NCBI RefSeq assembly: GCF_023273875.1 | Contig: NZ_CP096882.1 | Span: forward strand, 3,162,001-3,226,000 | Length of the DNA: 64,000 bases | Direction of reading: 5' to 3' | From: Pseudarthrobacter sp. SSS035 | GTDB taxonomy: Bacteria; Actinomycetota; Actinomycetes; Actinomycetales; Micrococcaceae | In this document: positions 17,601 through 24,431 of the stretch, piece after piece | Position numbering within the stretch: position 1 is the first letter of the stretch | Layout: every line of letters starts with the position of its first letter | Made by a program: the position numbers and the translations under genes | The notes under the pieces: model-generated | The model's database searches: none | Told to the model about the DNA's origin: nothing | Seen by the model: the letters and a program-made list of their open reading frames with translations, nothing else

Positions 17601-20600
17601 GTCCGGCCCTGACGCATCGATGAGCGCCGACGCCCTGGGCGTCCGTGCCGCCGTGGCAAAGAACGCATCGACCACGGTCCCAGGCTGCTCGGCCTCCGAG
17701 CCGGGGGCCTTGACGATGGTGCGGAGGCTCTGCTCCACGGCGATTTGCTGCTTGCCGGGCGACTGGATCCGGAGGCGGTCCAGCGTGATGCCGGGGTCCG
17801 CTGCGAACTGCTCGACGACGGCAAGGTAGCCTTCCACCAGCTGCTCGGCCGTGGCACGGGTGAACAGTGCCGGGTTGTAGGCGAGGGAGCCGCGGATTGC
17901 CGAGGATCCTTCTGTTTCGGCAAGGTCCAGGAGTTCGGCAAGGTCCAGGAGCAGGTCGAACTTGGCCCCGCCGGGCTCCTGGCTGAGGTCAGCGGTGGCC
18001 TCCGGCCCGTCCATGGCGAGTCCGGCTGCGGCGGTGTTCTGCAGGGTGAGCATGACCTGGAAGAGCGGGTGGCGGTGCTGGGAACGGGCCGGGTTGAGTT
18101 CCTCCACCACGCGTTCAAAGGGCGCATCCTGGTTGGCGTAGGCGTGCAGGTTGGTGTACCGGACGCTCTCCACCAGCTCGGCGGCCGTGGGGTTGCCGGA
18201 GGTGTTCGTTCGCAGTACCAGGGTGTTGACGAAGAAGCCCACCAGGTCGTTGAGCTGGGTGTCCGTCCGGCCGGCCACGGGCGTGCCTAGCGGGATGTCG
18301 TCACCGGCGCCGGACTTCGTGAGCAGGGCCGCGAGCGCTGCCTGCAGGACCATAAAGAGGCTGGCGTTGTGCTGCCGGGCCAGGGCGTTCAGCCGGGTGC
18401 TGGTTTCCGGCGGGATGGCCAGGGGAACGGACGACGCCGGCCCTGTTGCGCCGAGTGCGCCGCGGCTGTAGTCGAACGGGAGCCGGAGTTCCTCGGGGGC
18501 GCCGCGCAGTTCGCGGGTCCAGAAGTCGAGCTGCCGGGAGATGGCACTCTCCGGGTCATCCTCGCTGCCCAGCTCGGCGCGCTGCCAGAGGGTGTAGTCG
18601 GCGTATTGGACCGGCAGGGGAGCTGTTGGGATGTCCTTGCCGGAGGCCAGGCCGTTGTAGGCCTCGGAAAGGTCCCGTGCCAGCGGGGCAAGGGACCAGC
18701 CATCGGCGGCAATATGGTGCAGGGTAATGGCCAGCACGTGGTGGTCCGGGGCCAGCTGGAACAGGACAGCGCGCAGCGGCAGTTCGCGGCTGAGGTCAAA
18801 GCCGCGGTTGGTTTCCGCCTCGAGGGCGCCGGCCAGGCTATCCGCGGTGCACTGCACGGCCAGTATTGCGGGCGGGCGGGCGCCGGCGGGCAGGATCTGC
18901 TGCGCGGGTTCGCCGTCCACCAGCGGGAAGATGGTCCGCAGGGTCTCGTGGCGCCCGGCCACGCGGCCGATGGCTGCTTCCAGCGCCGTCACATCCAGGG
19001 AACCCTTGAGGTCCAGCACCACCGGGATGTTGTAGGCACCGGATTCGGGGTCGAACCGGTTCAGGAACCACAGGCGCCGCTGGGCGAAAGACAGCGGCAC
19101 CACGGCCGGGCGTTCCGCCGGTTCGAGCGGATGGGCGTTTCCGGCGCCCAGCTCAAGCGATTCAGCCAGCGCCGCCACCGTGGGCTTTTCAAACACGGTG
19201 CGGAGCGCCGGTGCCACACCTGTCCTGTCCCGCAGGAGCGCCACGAGCCGGGTGGCCAGCAATGAGTGCCCGCCGAGGTCAAAGAAGTCATCGTCTAGCC
19301 CCACGGCCTGGAGCCCCAGGACTTCCCTGAAGGCGTCGGCCACGATCCGCTCACGGCGGTTCCGCGGTTCGGTGGCGGCGGCTTCCTGGGCCGGGGCGGG
19401 CAGTGCGCGCGTGTCCAGTTTGCCGTTCGGCGTCAGCGGGATTGCCGGGATCTGCTGGATCGCCGCAGGCACCATGTAGTCCGGCAGCTGCCGGCGCGCC
19501 TGCTTGCGGAGTTCCACCGCGTCCAGTGACTTGTCGGGGTTGCCCGCGGTGACGTAACCCAGCAGCTGGTCGTAGCCGGCGCGGTTCTTGCTCACCGCCA
19601 CGGCCGCGTGTTCTACGCCGTCCAGGGCGCGGAGGACCTCCTCGATTTCGGCGAGCTCGATGCGGAAACCGCGGATCTTGACCTGGGCATCCATGCGCCC
19701 CCGGAACTCAAGGGTGCCGTTCGGGAGGCGGCGGACGACGTCGCCCGTCCGGTACATGCGCGAACCGTCCAGCGCGAACGGGTCGGCCACAAAACGTTCG
19801 GAGCTGAGGCCGGGCTGGTCGAGGTAGCCGCGGGCCAGGTTGACGCCGGCGACGTACAGTTCGCCGACGGCGCTGACGGGCACGGGGTTCAGGCCCGAGT
19901 CCAGGATGTAGTGGCGGCTGTTGTTGACCGAGCCGCCCAGGGTTGGTTCGGTGCCGGGCTCCATCACGGCGGTGAGCGAATCCACGGTGGTCTCGGTGGG
20001 GCCATAGAAGTTGTAGGCCACCACCCCGTCCTTCTCGGCCAGGGCGCTCCAAAGCGGGGCATCGACGGCCTCGCCGCCGAGGGCCACCACTGACGGGTGG
20101 ATGTCCTGGTCGAACAGGCCGCCGGCCAGCAGCACCTTGGCGAAGGACGGCGTGGTTTCGATCGAGTCGATGCCGGTGCCGGCCAGGTAGCTGCTGAGCG
20201 CTTCGGGATCGCGGCGGGTCTGGTTGTCCACGAGGTGGAGTTCGTGCCCGGCGATGAGCCACAGGATGGGGTCCCACGAGGCGTCGAAGGACAGCCCGGC
20301 GGTGTGCGCCACCCGCAGTTTCCGGCCCAGCCGCGCTTCCGCCGGGAGGAAGATGCTGTCCCGTTGGGAGGTGTAGAGGTTCAGCAAGGCGAGGTGTTCG
20401 ACGCCGACGCCCTTGGGCCGCCCGGTGGAACCGGACGTGAAGATCACGTAGGCAAGGTCCTGCTGGCCCGCGGTTTGGGCAACCGCGGAGGCGTCCTTGC
20501 CGTCCAGACAGGCGGCCATCAGGGCCGAGTCCAGGACAGTGACGGGCACGTCGGTGCTGAGCTCCTCGTGGCTGGAGCCTTCTCCGACGAATGCGGAGGT

Positions 20601-22331
20601 GGTCAGCAGGCGGACCGGGGCGGCGTCGTCGAGCATTCCCTCAACCCGGCCGGCCGGGTAGTCCGGGTCCAGCGGAAGGTACGCGGCACCTGACTTCAGG
20701 ATCGCTATGATGGCGACCGGCAGCAGGACACCGCGGTCCAGCCGGACCGCAACGGTGCTTCCCGGGCCCGCGCCGTGGCCGCGGAGGAACCTGGCGAGCT
20801 GGTTGGAATGCGCCTCCAGTTCGGCGAAGCTGAGCTCGCCGTCGGGAGCCACGACGGCGGTCCGGGCGCCGTCCACTGCGGCGTTGAGCTGGAACTCCTC
20901 CACGATGGTGTGCCGCGGCAGGGCCAGGTCAGCCGCTTCCCCGGCGGCCAGCAGCGCGCGTTCCTCCGACTCGGTGGTCACGGCCAGATCGGCCAGCCGG
21001 GCGTCAGGCTGGGTGGCCACGTGCTCCAGGAGCCGGATAAACCGGTCCAGGTGGTCCTCGAGCCGGCGGGTGCCGTAGAGGGCGGCGTTGCCTTCGAACT
21101 GGACGGTCGCCTGGGTTGCGCCGGCGCTGGCGCCCAGCCCGTGGATAACGATCGAAAGGTCATCGATGGGGCCAGTGGAGAGGATATTCATGGTGCCCCG
21201 GGCGGCGCCGAAGCTGATCTCGTCAAGGACCGGCAGGATATTCACCGACGGGCCAAGGTAGCCGCCCTGGGAGCCAAGGTCTTCATAGCGGAAGCGCTGG
21301 TGGACGAGGGCGCGGCGCAACGTTGCGCCGACTGCCTCGATGGTTCCCCGCACCGTCGCTCCGGGATCCACGCCCAGCCGGACGGGCACGATGTTGGACA
21401 GCATGGACGGCGTGGACTTGGCCAGTTTGCCGCGTCGCGCGGTCACCGGCAGGGCCACGGAAACGTCGCGTTCGCCGGTGATCCGGTGCAGGTAAAGTGC
21501 CGCCGCGGTGAGGACCAACGCGGGTGCGCTGCCGGCTGCCGACGCCAGGGCGGCAGCGGCTGACGCGGGCAACGCCCGCCTGGCGCGCACCAGTGACGTG
21601 GCGGCGGCGTCGGGCCTGCCGGCCAGCCCGGCCGCTGGCGTGGCATCGGCCAGATGCGCGTCCCAATAGGTGCGGTCTGCCGCGGCGGCGGAGGATTCCG
21701 GGTAGCTGCCTTCGGCGGCGAGGAGTTCATCCAGCGGCCCGAAGCGGGGCTCGCTGTCAGTGGTACCGGTACCGGTACCGGAACCGGGACCGGCCAGCCG
21801 TGCGCTGTCCGGTTGTGCGTCCAGCAGTTCGTTGTAGAGCCCGGCCACGCGCTTGAGGACCAGCACGGCCGAGTAGCCGTCCAGCATTAGGTGGTGCACC
21901 CGCTGGTAGAAGAAATGGCGTTCCGCAGAGAGCCTGATCAGCTCGGTGTGCAGCAGCTCATCCGTGGCGGCGTTGCGGGGAAGACCCAGATCGGAGTCCA
22001 TCAGCGACCTGGCCTCGGCCTCCGGATCGTTGGCCTTGCCCAGATCGGTGATGTCCAGTGCCGCCGCTTTGCGCTGGGGGTACTGGAACGGCCCGCGGTC
22101 ATCCTCGGCGAAGGCCATGTTGAGGGCGTCGGTTTCGGATACCGCCTGGTGCAGCGCGTCGGCCAGCACCTCCACGTCCAATGGTCCGAGGATTTCAATG
22201 AACTGCCCGATCTGGAACATCGGGTTCTCCGGTGCCAGCTGCTGGGCGTACCAGATGCCGCGCTGGGCCGGGGTCAGTTCCAGCCTTGCCTCGGCGTCGT
22301 GGGTGGGGGAGTTCAAGGAGTTCGGGGACAT
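11649..22331 (-). CDS. Three-module nonribosomal peptide synthetase, C-A-T-C-A-T-C-A-T-TE
   Basis: About 3560 residues; the ATG at 22331 has a near-ideal GAGAAGGA site. Order and approximate residues: C1 15-440 (HHLMLDG ~145), A1 470-975, T1 with Ser1023 (GGHS), C2 1075-1500 (HHIAADG ~1205), A2 1550-2050, T2 Ser2104, C3 2195-2620 (HHIASDG ~2336), A3 2680-3195, T3 Ser3249, TE 3290-3560 (GYSFGG Ser3385, His3535). No epimerase, methyltransferase or oxidase domain is present. A hand alignment gives almost the same specificity residues in all three A domains: D, A, (D or W), E, A, G, F (L in A3), V, D, K. The third is uncertain because of a one-residue gap after FDAS. Glu and Asp in such pockets usually face a basic side chain, so ornithine-, lysine- or arginine-like residues are possible. 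A linear or cyclised homotripeptide is inferred. The C1 start domain suggests acylation or use as a condensing repeat; no acyl-CoA ligase or hydroxylase is nearby. Confidence 0.95.
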   Translation of the reverse strand: MSPNSLNSPTHDAEARLELTPAQRGIWYAQQLAPENPMFQIGQFIEILGPLDVEVLADALHQAVSETDALNMAFAEDDRGPFQYPQRKAAALDITDLGKANDPEAEARSLMDSDLGLPRNAATDELLHTELIRLSAERHFFYQRVHHLMLDGYSAVLVLKRVAGLYNELLDAQPDSARLAGPGSGTGTGTTDSEPRFGPLDELLAAEGSYPESSAAAADRTYWDAHLADATPAAGLAGRPDAAATSLVRARRALPASAAAALASAAGSAPALVLTAAALYLHRITGERDVSVALPVTARRGKLAKSTPSMLSNIVPVRLGVDPGATVRGTIEAVGATLRRALVHQRFRYEDLGSQGGYLGPSVNILPVLDEISFGAARGTMNILSTGPIDDLSIVIHGLGASAGATQATVQFEGNAALYGTRRLEDHLDRFIRLLEHVATQPDARLADLAVTTESEERALLAAGEAADLALPRHTIVEEFQLNAAVDGARTAVVAPDGELSFAELEAHSNQLARFLRGHGAGPGSTVAVRLDRGVLLPVAIIAILKSGAAYLPLDPDYPAGRVEGMLDDAAPVRLLTTSAFVGEGSSHEELSTDVPVTVLDSALMAACLDGKDASAVAQTAGQQDLAYVIFTSGSTGRPKGVGVEHLALLNLYTSQRDSIFLPAEARLGRKLRVAHTAGLSFDASWDPILWLIAGHELHLVDNQTRRDPEALSSYLAGTGIDSIETTPSFAKVLLAGGLFDQDIHPSVVALGGEAVDAPLWSALAEKDGVVAYNFYGPTETTVDSLTAVMEPGTEPTLGGSVNNSRHYILDSGLNPVPVSAVGELYVAGVNLARGYLDQPGLSSERFVADPFALDGSRMYRTGDVVRRLPNGTLEFRGRMDAQVKIRGFRIELAEIEEVLRALDGVEHAAVAVSKNRAGYDQLLGYVTAGNPDKSLDAVELRKQARRQLPDYMVPAAIQQIPAIPLTPNGKLDTRALPAPAQEAAATEPRNRRERIVADAFREVLGLQAVGLDDDFFDLGGHSLLATRLVALLRDRTGVAPALRTVFEKPTVAALAESLELGAGNAHPLEPAERPAVVPLSFAQRRLWFLNRFDPESGAYNIPVVLDLKGSLDVTALEAAIGRVAGRHETLRTIFPLVDGEPAQQILPAGARPPAILAVQCTADSLAGALEAETNRGFDLSRELPLRAVLFQLAPDHHVLAITLHHIAADGWSLAPLARDLSEAYNGLASGKDIPTAPLPVQYADYTLWQRAELGSEDDPESAISRQLDFWTRELRGAPEELRLPFDYSRGALGATGPASSVPLAIPPETSTRLNALARQHNASLFMVLQAALAALLTKSGAGDDIPLGTPVAGRTDTQLNDLVGFFVNTLVLRTNTSGNPTAAELVESVRYTNLHAYANQDAPFERVVEELNPARSQHRHPLFQVMLTLQNTAAAGLAMDGPEATADLSQEPGGAKFDLLLDLAELLDLAETEGSSAIRGSLAYNPALFTRATAEQLVEGYLAVVEQFAADPGITLDRLRIQSPGKQQIAVEQSLRTIVKAPGSEAEQPGTVVDAFFATAARTPRASALIDASGPDHGISFGELHSLVASAAKGLVASGVEPGDRVAVLLPRTADVVVAALAVLAAGAVYIPVDLSYPAERIGMILADGAPAVVIAAPDSRGAGAAGTDAGPDAFGSGGRRTFSMQMLHDAGRDVPDAALEQLLPAATDLAYVLYTSGSTGRPKGVAVEHSALANLYFHHHRTLYTPRFRAAGAGPVSVAHIAGLGFDAAWDPMLWLVAGAELHVVADEVRSDAEALSGYCREHAIDVLETTPSYAAQLLQSGLLDAGRDQPLLLALGGEAVPAELWTLLASTPQVEAHNFYGPTEFTVDSLTARVIGDAPSIGRGIANTDTFVLDQYLALVPAGIPGELYLAGPGMARGYDQRLAETASRFVANPFAADGSRMYRTGDLVRRAPDGSLEFLSRTDEQVKIRGFRIELGEIEAVLSAHPGVERAVALPDGEPAHRVVAYYTGTTAPEDLRRLAADRLPDYMVPAVLMQIPAMPLTPHGKLDRRALPAPVASGSGLGIAPATVDERTMCGIFAEILGVENVSMADDFFVLGGHSLLAISMMGRIRAEFGTELPLRTLFDEPTPAGLLGAVRGPVRTAASTRSAGSAASGASGASAASVATESGLEKQDLPTPLPDWLVGPDAVRPGRLELSYAQSRMWFLNQLDPGSADYNISLAVRLSGELNDPALAAAVESLFQRHEVLRTVYPATGGVPEQLILDPETNTAGMGLAVSTAASDHEVRQLLRDDAERGFDVRTDLPLRARLIRVGPDGGAPNGGPSQWVLHLVMHHIASDGASLAPLARDLTTAYEAALGTGPVAGNGPAVGTGPAAGPAPLPLQYADFSTWQRQQLDGTALASRLEHRRRTLAGIPAELTLPADNRRPRESRQPGAQLGFRISSASVTALNTLASASNASLFMALHAGLASFLHRTGAGDDLVIGSPTAGRTDPALAQLVGFFVNTLPLRVTAAGDPSLRTMLGRSRESILDAFDHDDVPFERLVEAVNPERELGRHPLFQTMLTVDNEAPPVPQLPGVTVTPEPETASGEAKFDLAFTFRPEDDGGLAATVDYNAAMFSTETAQRLVEDFGRLLYLASMSPDVPVSALPLVGEAEAALLMAATAGSRSDSATAAALWDDEPGILAAFAATVRATPDATALVAAGADGPGKEPDGGTLSFAGLAASATRIAVGLAAAGVSRGDVVSVMLPRSLGTVQSLLGVLSAGAVYNPIDTEYPDDRAGAIVEDAAPQAILTTEALAGRVAGILDGLTVRPRVLLLDELAAEGGHGEVPVHHPDPRDLAYVIFTSGSTGRPKGVEVSHGALAALLASHRETLLRGIGRRRVAHTTGVGFDASWDPILWMVAGHELYVISDDTRRDSRQLAGYFARHRINAWETTPGYLRQLLTEPEFASLLAGHAGGADAFSLALGGEAFDAGLWATVAAHPGVRAWNLYGPTEAAVDTVVARVGDTEAPVLGLPTAGTRLYVLDARLQHTLPGAAGELYVAGSQLARGYRGMPGLTAERFVADPFAGGGDRMYRTGDVVFRHADGRLVFGGRNDDQLKIRGFRVEPGEVENALRSAPGVGEAVVRAVGNNDDGGLRLIAYVVPAAGAEPGGGALPDVVRHHVRGLLPDYMVPAAVVVIPDVPLTPHGKVDTAALPDPGTATRSAGRSPRTPREAAVAGIFAEVLSLDRAGVDESFFELGGHSFLAQPLVAKVNAALGTELQVQSLFRAPTVEGLLLEASKGAGESAADSLRQLLPLRTTGTKQPLFAVHPASGISWGYASMLGRLDPERPLIGLQMPGMEPGRTHPVQAATLTGLADDYIAQIRSVQPAGPYHLMGYSFGGSLVHRLATRLQELGEEVAFLAILDAFPGQQDNADVGTGPALWASYLDAQGYDLSGEDLQALDAERTQEILRENHNPLGNVPLDSVGAMAGNFPALAGLIRQDLPQVFAGDLLFFRATDDVPAGTPGSAAWAPYITGTITDVAVDTRHSELLSDRALSTIMPALAIRLGSGAE

Positions 22332-22364
22332 GTTCCTTCTCGGGTTTCTGCTGCAGGGAAAGGT

Positions 22365-22412
22365 ATCCGGGCACGCCAAAGCATCCGGACGGGAACATCC
22401 GGGCACGCCAAA
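22365..22412. repeat. Two 16-bp direct repeats 32 bp apart in the NRPS leader
   Basis: ATCCGGGCACGCCAAA occurs exactly at 22365-22380 and 22397-22412, spaced 32 bases start to start (about three helical turns). A related ATCCGGAC lies between them. They sit between the terminator after the small secreted protein and the NRPS start. They could be a regulator's paired binding site or a transcript structure element. Confidence 0.5.
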
Positions 22413-22437
22413 TGGACCCGCATGGCGGGGCGGGGCA

Positions 22438-22483
22438 TAAAAGGGGCTCCCGCAGGCCGGCCGTCGCGGCCGGCCTGCGGGAG
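22438..22483 (-). terminator. Intrinsic terminator between the small secreted protein and the NRPS
   Basis: Sixteen-base perfect arms (CTCCCGCAGGCCGGCC and its complement, 22447-22462 with 22468-22483) with a five-base loop are followed on the minus strand by CCCCTTTTATG. It ends the small gene's transcript and leaves room for a separate NRPS promoter downstream, or acts as partial read-through control. Confidence 0.75.
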
Positions 22484-22510
22484 GATCAGGACAGGATTGT
22501 CAGCTGAGGA

Positions 22511-22726
22511 TTACTGGAACTGGCCGAACTGGAACGGGCCGGTGTCGCTCATGTCCACCAGGGGGCCATCGACGACGGGGCCGTTGACCACGCCGCCGTC
22601 AACCAGCGGTCCGAAAGTGGGTTCGTTCCCGGCGGCATGGGCAGGCAGGGAGCTCACGGCGAAGGCAGAGAGTGCCAGTGCTGATCCTGCGGCGATCCGG
22701 GTTGCGGTCTTGAAGGTCTTATTCAC
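22511..22726 (-). CDS. Small secreted protein with Val-Asp-Gly repeats, upstream of NRPS
   Basis: About 71 residues. A clear signal peptide (NKTFKTATRIAAGSALALSA, then FAVSSLPAHA) ends near residue 30. The mature part of about 40 residues is built of imperfect GPLVDGG / VVNGPVVDG / GPLVD units and ends FQFGQFQ, with no cysteines. GGAG at the usual distance favours the GTG at 22726; the ATG at 22732 touches the GGAG and is unlikely. It is on the NRPS strand, 179 bases upstream, with its own terminator between. I do not recognise the family. A small secreted or surface protein expressed from the NRPS locus is all that can be said. Confidence 0.7.
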   Translation of the reverse strand: MNKTFKTATRIAAGSALALSAFAVSSLPAHAAGNEPTFGPLVDGGVVNGPVVDGPLVDMSDTGPFQFGQFQ

Positions 22727-22786
22727 GTTCATCTCCAGTTAGGTAGCCAAATAGTTTCCACGCACCACGAAGGTGTCATAGGAGTA

Positions 22787-22802
22787 TTCGGACCTGTTCG
22801 GA
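22787..22802. promoter_or_regulatory. Tandem TTCGGA motif in the small-protein promoter
   Basis: TTCGGA occurs at 22787-22792 and 22797-22802, exactly ten bases apart, followed by the palindrome ATCCGGAT at 22804. It is 61-76 bases before the start codon. A helical-turn spacing suggests a protein-binding site; the binder is unknown. Confidence 0.3.
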
Positions 22803-22817
22803 ATCCGGATGGGCCTG

Positions 22818-22845
22818 CCTGGCTTACCTGGCCTGGCTTATCTGG
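22818..22845. repeat. Tandem 14-bp repeat across the PucR-type gene's stop
   Basis: CCTGGCTTACCTGG is followed directly by CCTGGCTTATCTGG, differing at one base. The second copy contains the stop codon of the PucR-type gene. Probably slipped-strand duplication; no function seen. Confidence 0.5.
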
Positions 22846-24274
22846 CCTGCCGCGCCCCGAGCCGCGACACGGCGAGCGCCAGCCACAGCTGCACACGGTC
22901 CGCCGTGACCGAAGGATCGTAGCCGGTCAGCTCGGTGATCTGCGCCAGCCGGTACCTCACGGTGTTCCGGTGCAGTGTCAGGGCTTCGGCGACGGCGGCC
23001 ACGGAACCGTTGTTGTTCAGGTAGCTTTCCAGGGTGGTCACCAGTTCCGCGCCGTGGGCGGCGTCGAACGCGCGCAGCGGGTTCAGCGACTCGTGGGCCA
23101 TGTCGGCCAGGGGAACGTCTTCGCTGGCCAGCAGCAGGGAGGTCAGGCTCAGGCGTTCCGGCTCGTTCACCGGGAGCCCGTGGCTGGCCGCGTCGCGGGC
23201 CTCGAAGTAGCTCCAGCGCAGGCCGTTCGGCTTGGTGTACGCGCCGCCGATGCCGATCGTGGCGTGGATCCCGGCCTCAGCCAGGTGGTCGCTGAGACGC
23301 CTGGCCAGCGCAGGTGCCGCGCCGCCGTCGTCGTTAATTACCACCACCAGGTCCTTCCCGACGACGGCGGCCACCGCCTTCTCCAGCGGCTGCGGCACCG
23401 AGGTGCTCACCAGGGCCTTGTGATGGGCGGCGGACACCGCCAGCAGCACCACGTTTTTGCGTGTGCTGTTCAGGCCCACACCGGCGAGCCGGCGTTGGGC
23501 CTCGCTGGTCTCCAGGGCCCCGTGGATGACGTCCTCCAGCACCTGGCCGCACAGGGCACGCTGGGCCTGGCGCTGCTTGACCATGTTGTTCAGCTCCACG
23601 CTGATCAGGTTCTGGGCGTAGCCGATGATGCCCGAATCCTCGAACGGCTGGCGGACCCACAGCGTGCAGGCATCGCGGCGGCCGGTGGGGATGGGGTAGG
23701 ACGCCCACGTGTCAGCGGAGGGGAGTTCGGCGCCGCTGTTGTACAGGTGGGCGGTGAACTGGGTGAGGGCAATCTCAGTCCGCAGCATCCCGCCCAGATG
23801 CTTCAGGAGCTGGGTGAGGCCACCGCCGGTGAGCAGGGCGCGGGCCAGGATCTGGTGGCCCGCGATCAGGCGCTCCAGCTTGGAGACATGATCAGCGGCC
23901 TGCGCTTCCGCCACCAGCTTGCCGATGGCAATGAACGGAGTCTCGTAAGGCACCTGGACGATCGGCAGCCCCCAGCGGTTGGCCTCGGCAATCAGGGCCG
24001 GCGGGACGGTGTCGTGCGTCAGACCTGTCCCGAAACCAATGCCCACGGCTCCGGCACGCTGGACCTGCCGGACGAAGCGCCGCTGCTCGGGCGCGGACCG
24101 CAGGCGCATGCCGGTGGTGAGCACCAGTTCGCCGCCGCTGAGGAAACGCTGCGGGTCCTCCAGTTCCGTGACGGCAACCCAGTTGATGTCCTCGTGCCAG
24201 GTGGTCTCGGCAAGGCCTGCATTGGACAGGTGGAGGGAGTGCACGCCGAGCAGGGTGGCGAGGGAAATGGCCAT
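22838..24274 (-). CDS. PucR-family transcriptional regulator
   Basis: About 478 residues. The N-terminal PucR sensory domain (~1-125) has the family pattern WVAVTELEDPQRFLSGGELVLTTG and GIGFGTGLTHDTVP. A central GGDEF-like region follows (VVVINDDGGAAPALARRL, HATIGIGGAY). The C-terminal helix-turn-helix is LESYLNNNGSVAAVAEALTLHRNTVRYRLAQI (~420-460). It is divergent from the aldehyde dehydrogenase and gabT genes; PucR-type regulators commonly control GABA or purine use in related bacteria, so control of the neighbours is likely. The 157-base gap to 24432 holds both promoters. Confidence 0.88.
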   Translation of the reverse strand: MAISLATLLGVHSLHLSNAGLAETTWHEDINWVAVTELEDPQRFLSGGELVLTTGMRLRSAPEQRRFVRQVQRAGAVGIGFGTGLTHDTVPPALIAEANRWGLPIVQVPYETPFIAIGKLVAEAQAADHVSKLERLIAGHQILARALLTGGGLTQLLKHLGGMLRTEIALTQFTAHLYNSGAELPSADTWASYPIPTGRRDACTLWVRQPFEDSGIIGYAQNLISVELNNMVKQRQAQRALCGQVLEDVIHGALETSEAQRRLAGVGLNSTRKNVVLLAVSAAHHKALVSTSVPQPLEKAVAAVVGKDLVVVINDDGGAAPALARRLSDHLAEAGIHATIGIGGAYTKPNGLRWSYFEARDAASHGLPVNEPERLSLTSLLLASEDVPLADMAHESLNPLRAFDAAHGAELVTTLESYLNNNGSVAAVAEALTLHRNTVRYRLAQITELTGYDPSVTADRVQLWLALAVSRLGARQAR

Positions 24275-24431
24275 GGTCCAAGGATAGACGGACGCTGGTC
24301 AACCGCACTAAACATTGCGGCCAAGGGTGTGCAGGTGGCTATTCCCCGGGGGGAAGGTGCTGGCATAGGCTCAAGGCAGTCGCAACCATCCGCTTCGCAG
24401 CTGATGTTCCCTATGAAAGAGGTTGTACACC

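Noticed and set aside
21760..21790. GGTACC microsatellite in the NRPS
   Set aside because: It encodes a Gly-Thr/Ser linker in the first condensation domain and looks like simple slippage in a flexible loop, not a separate element.
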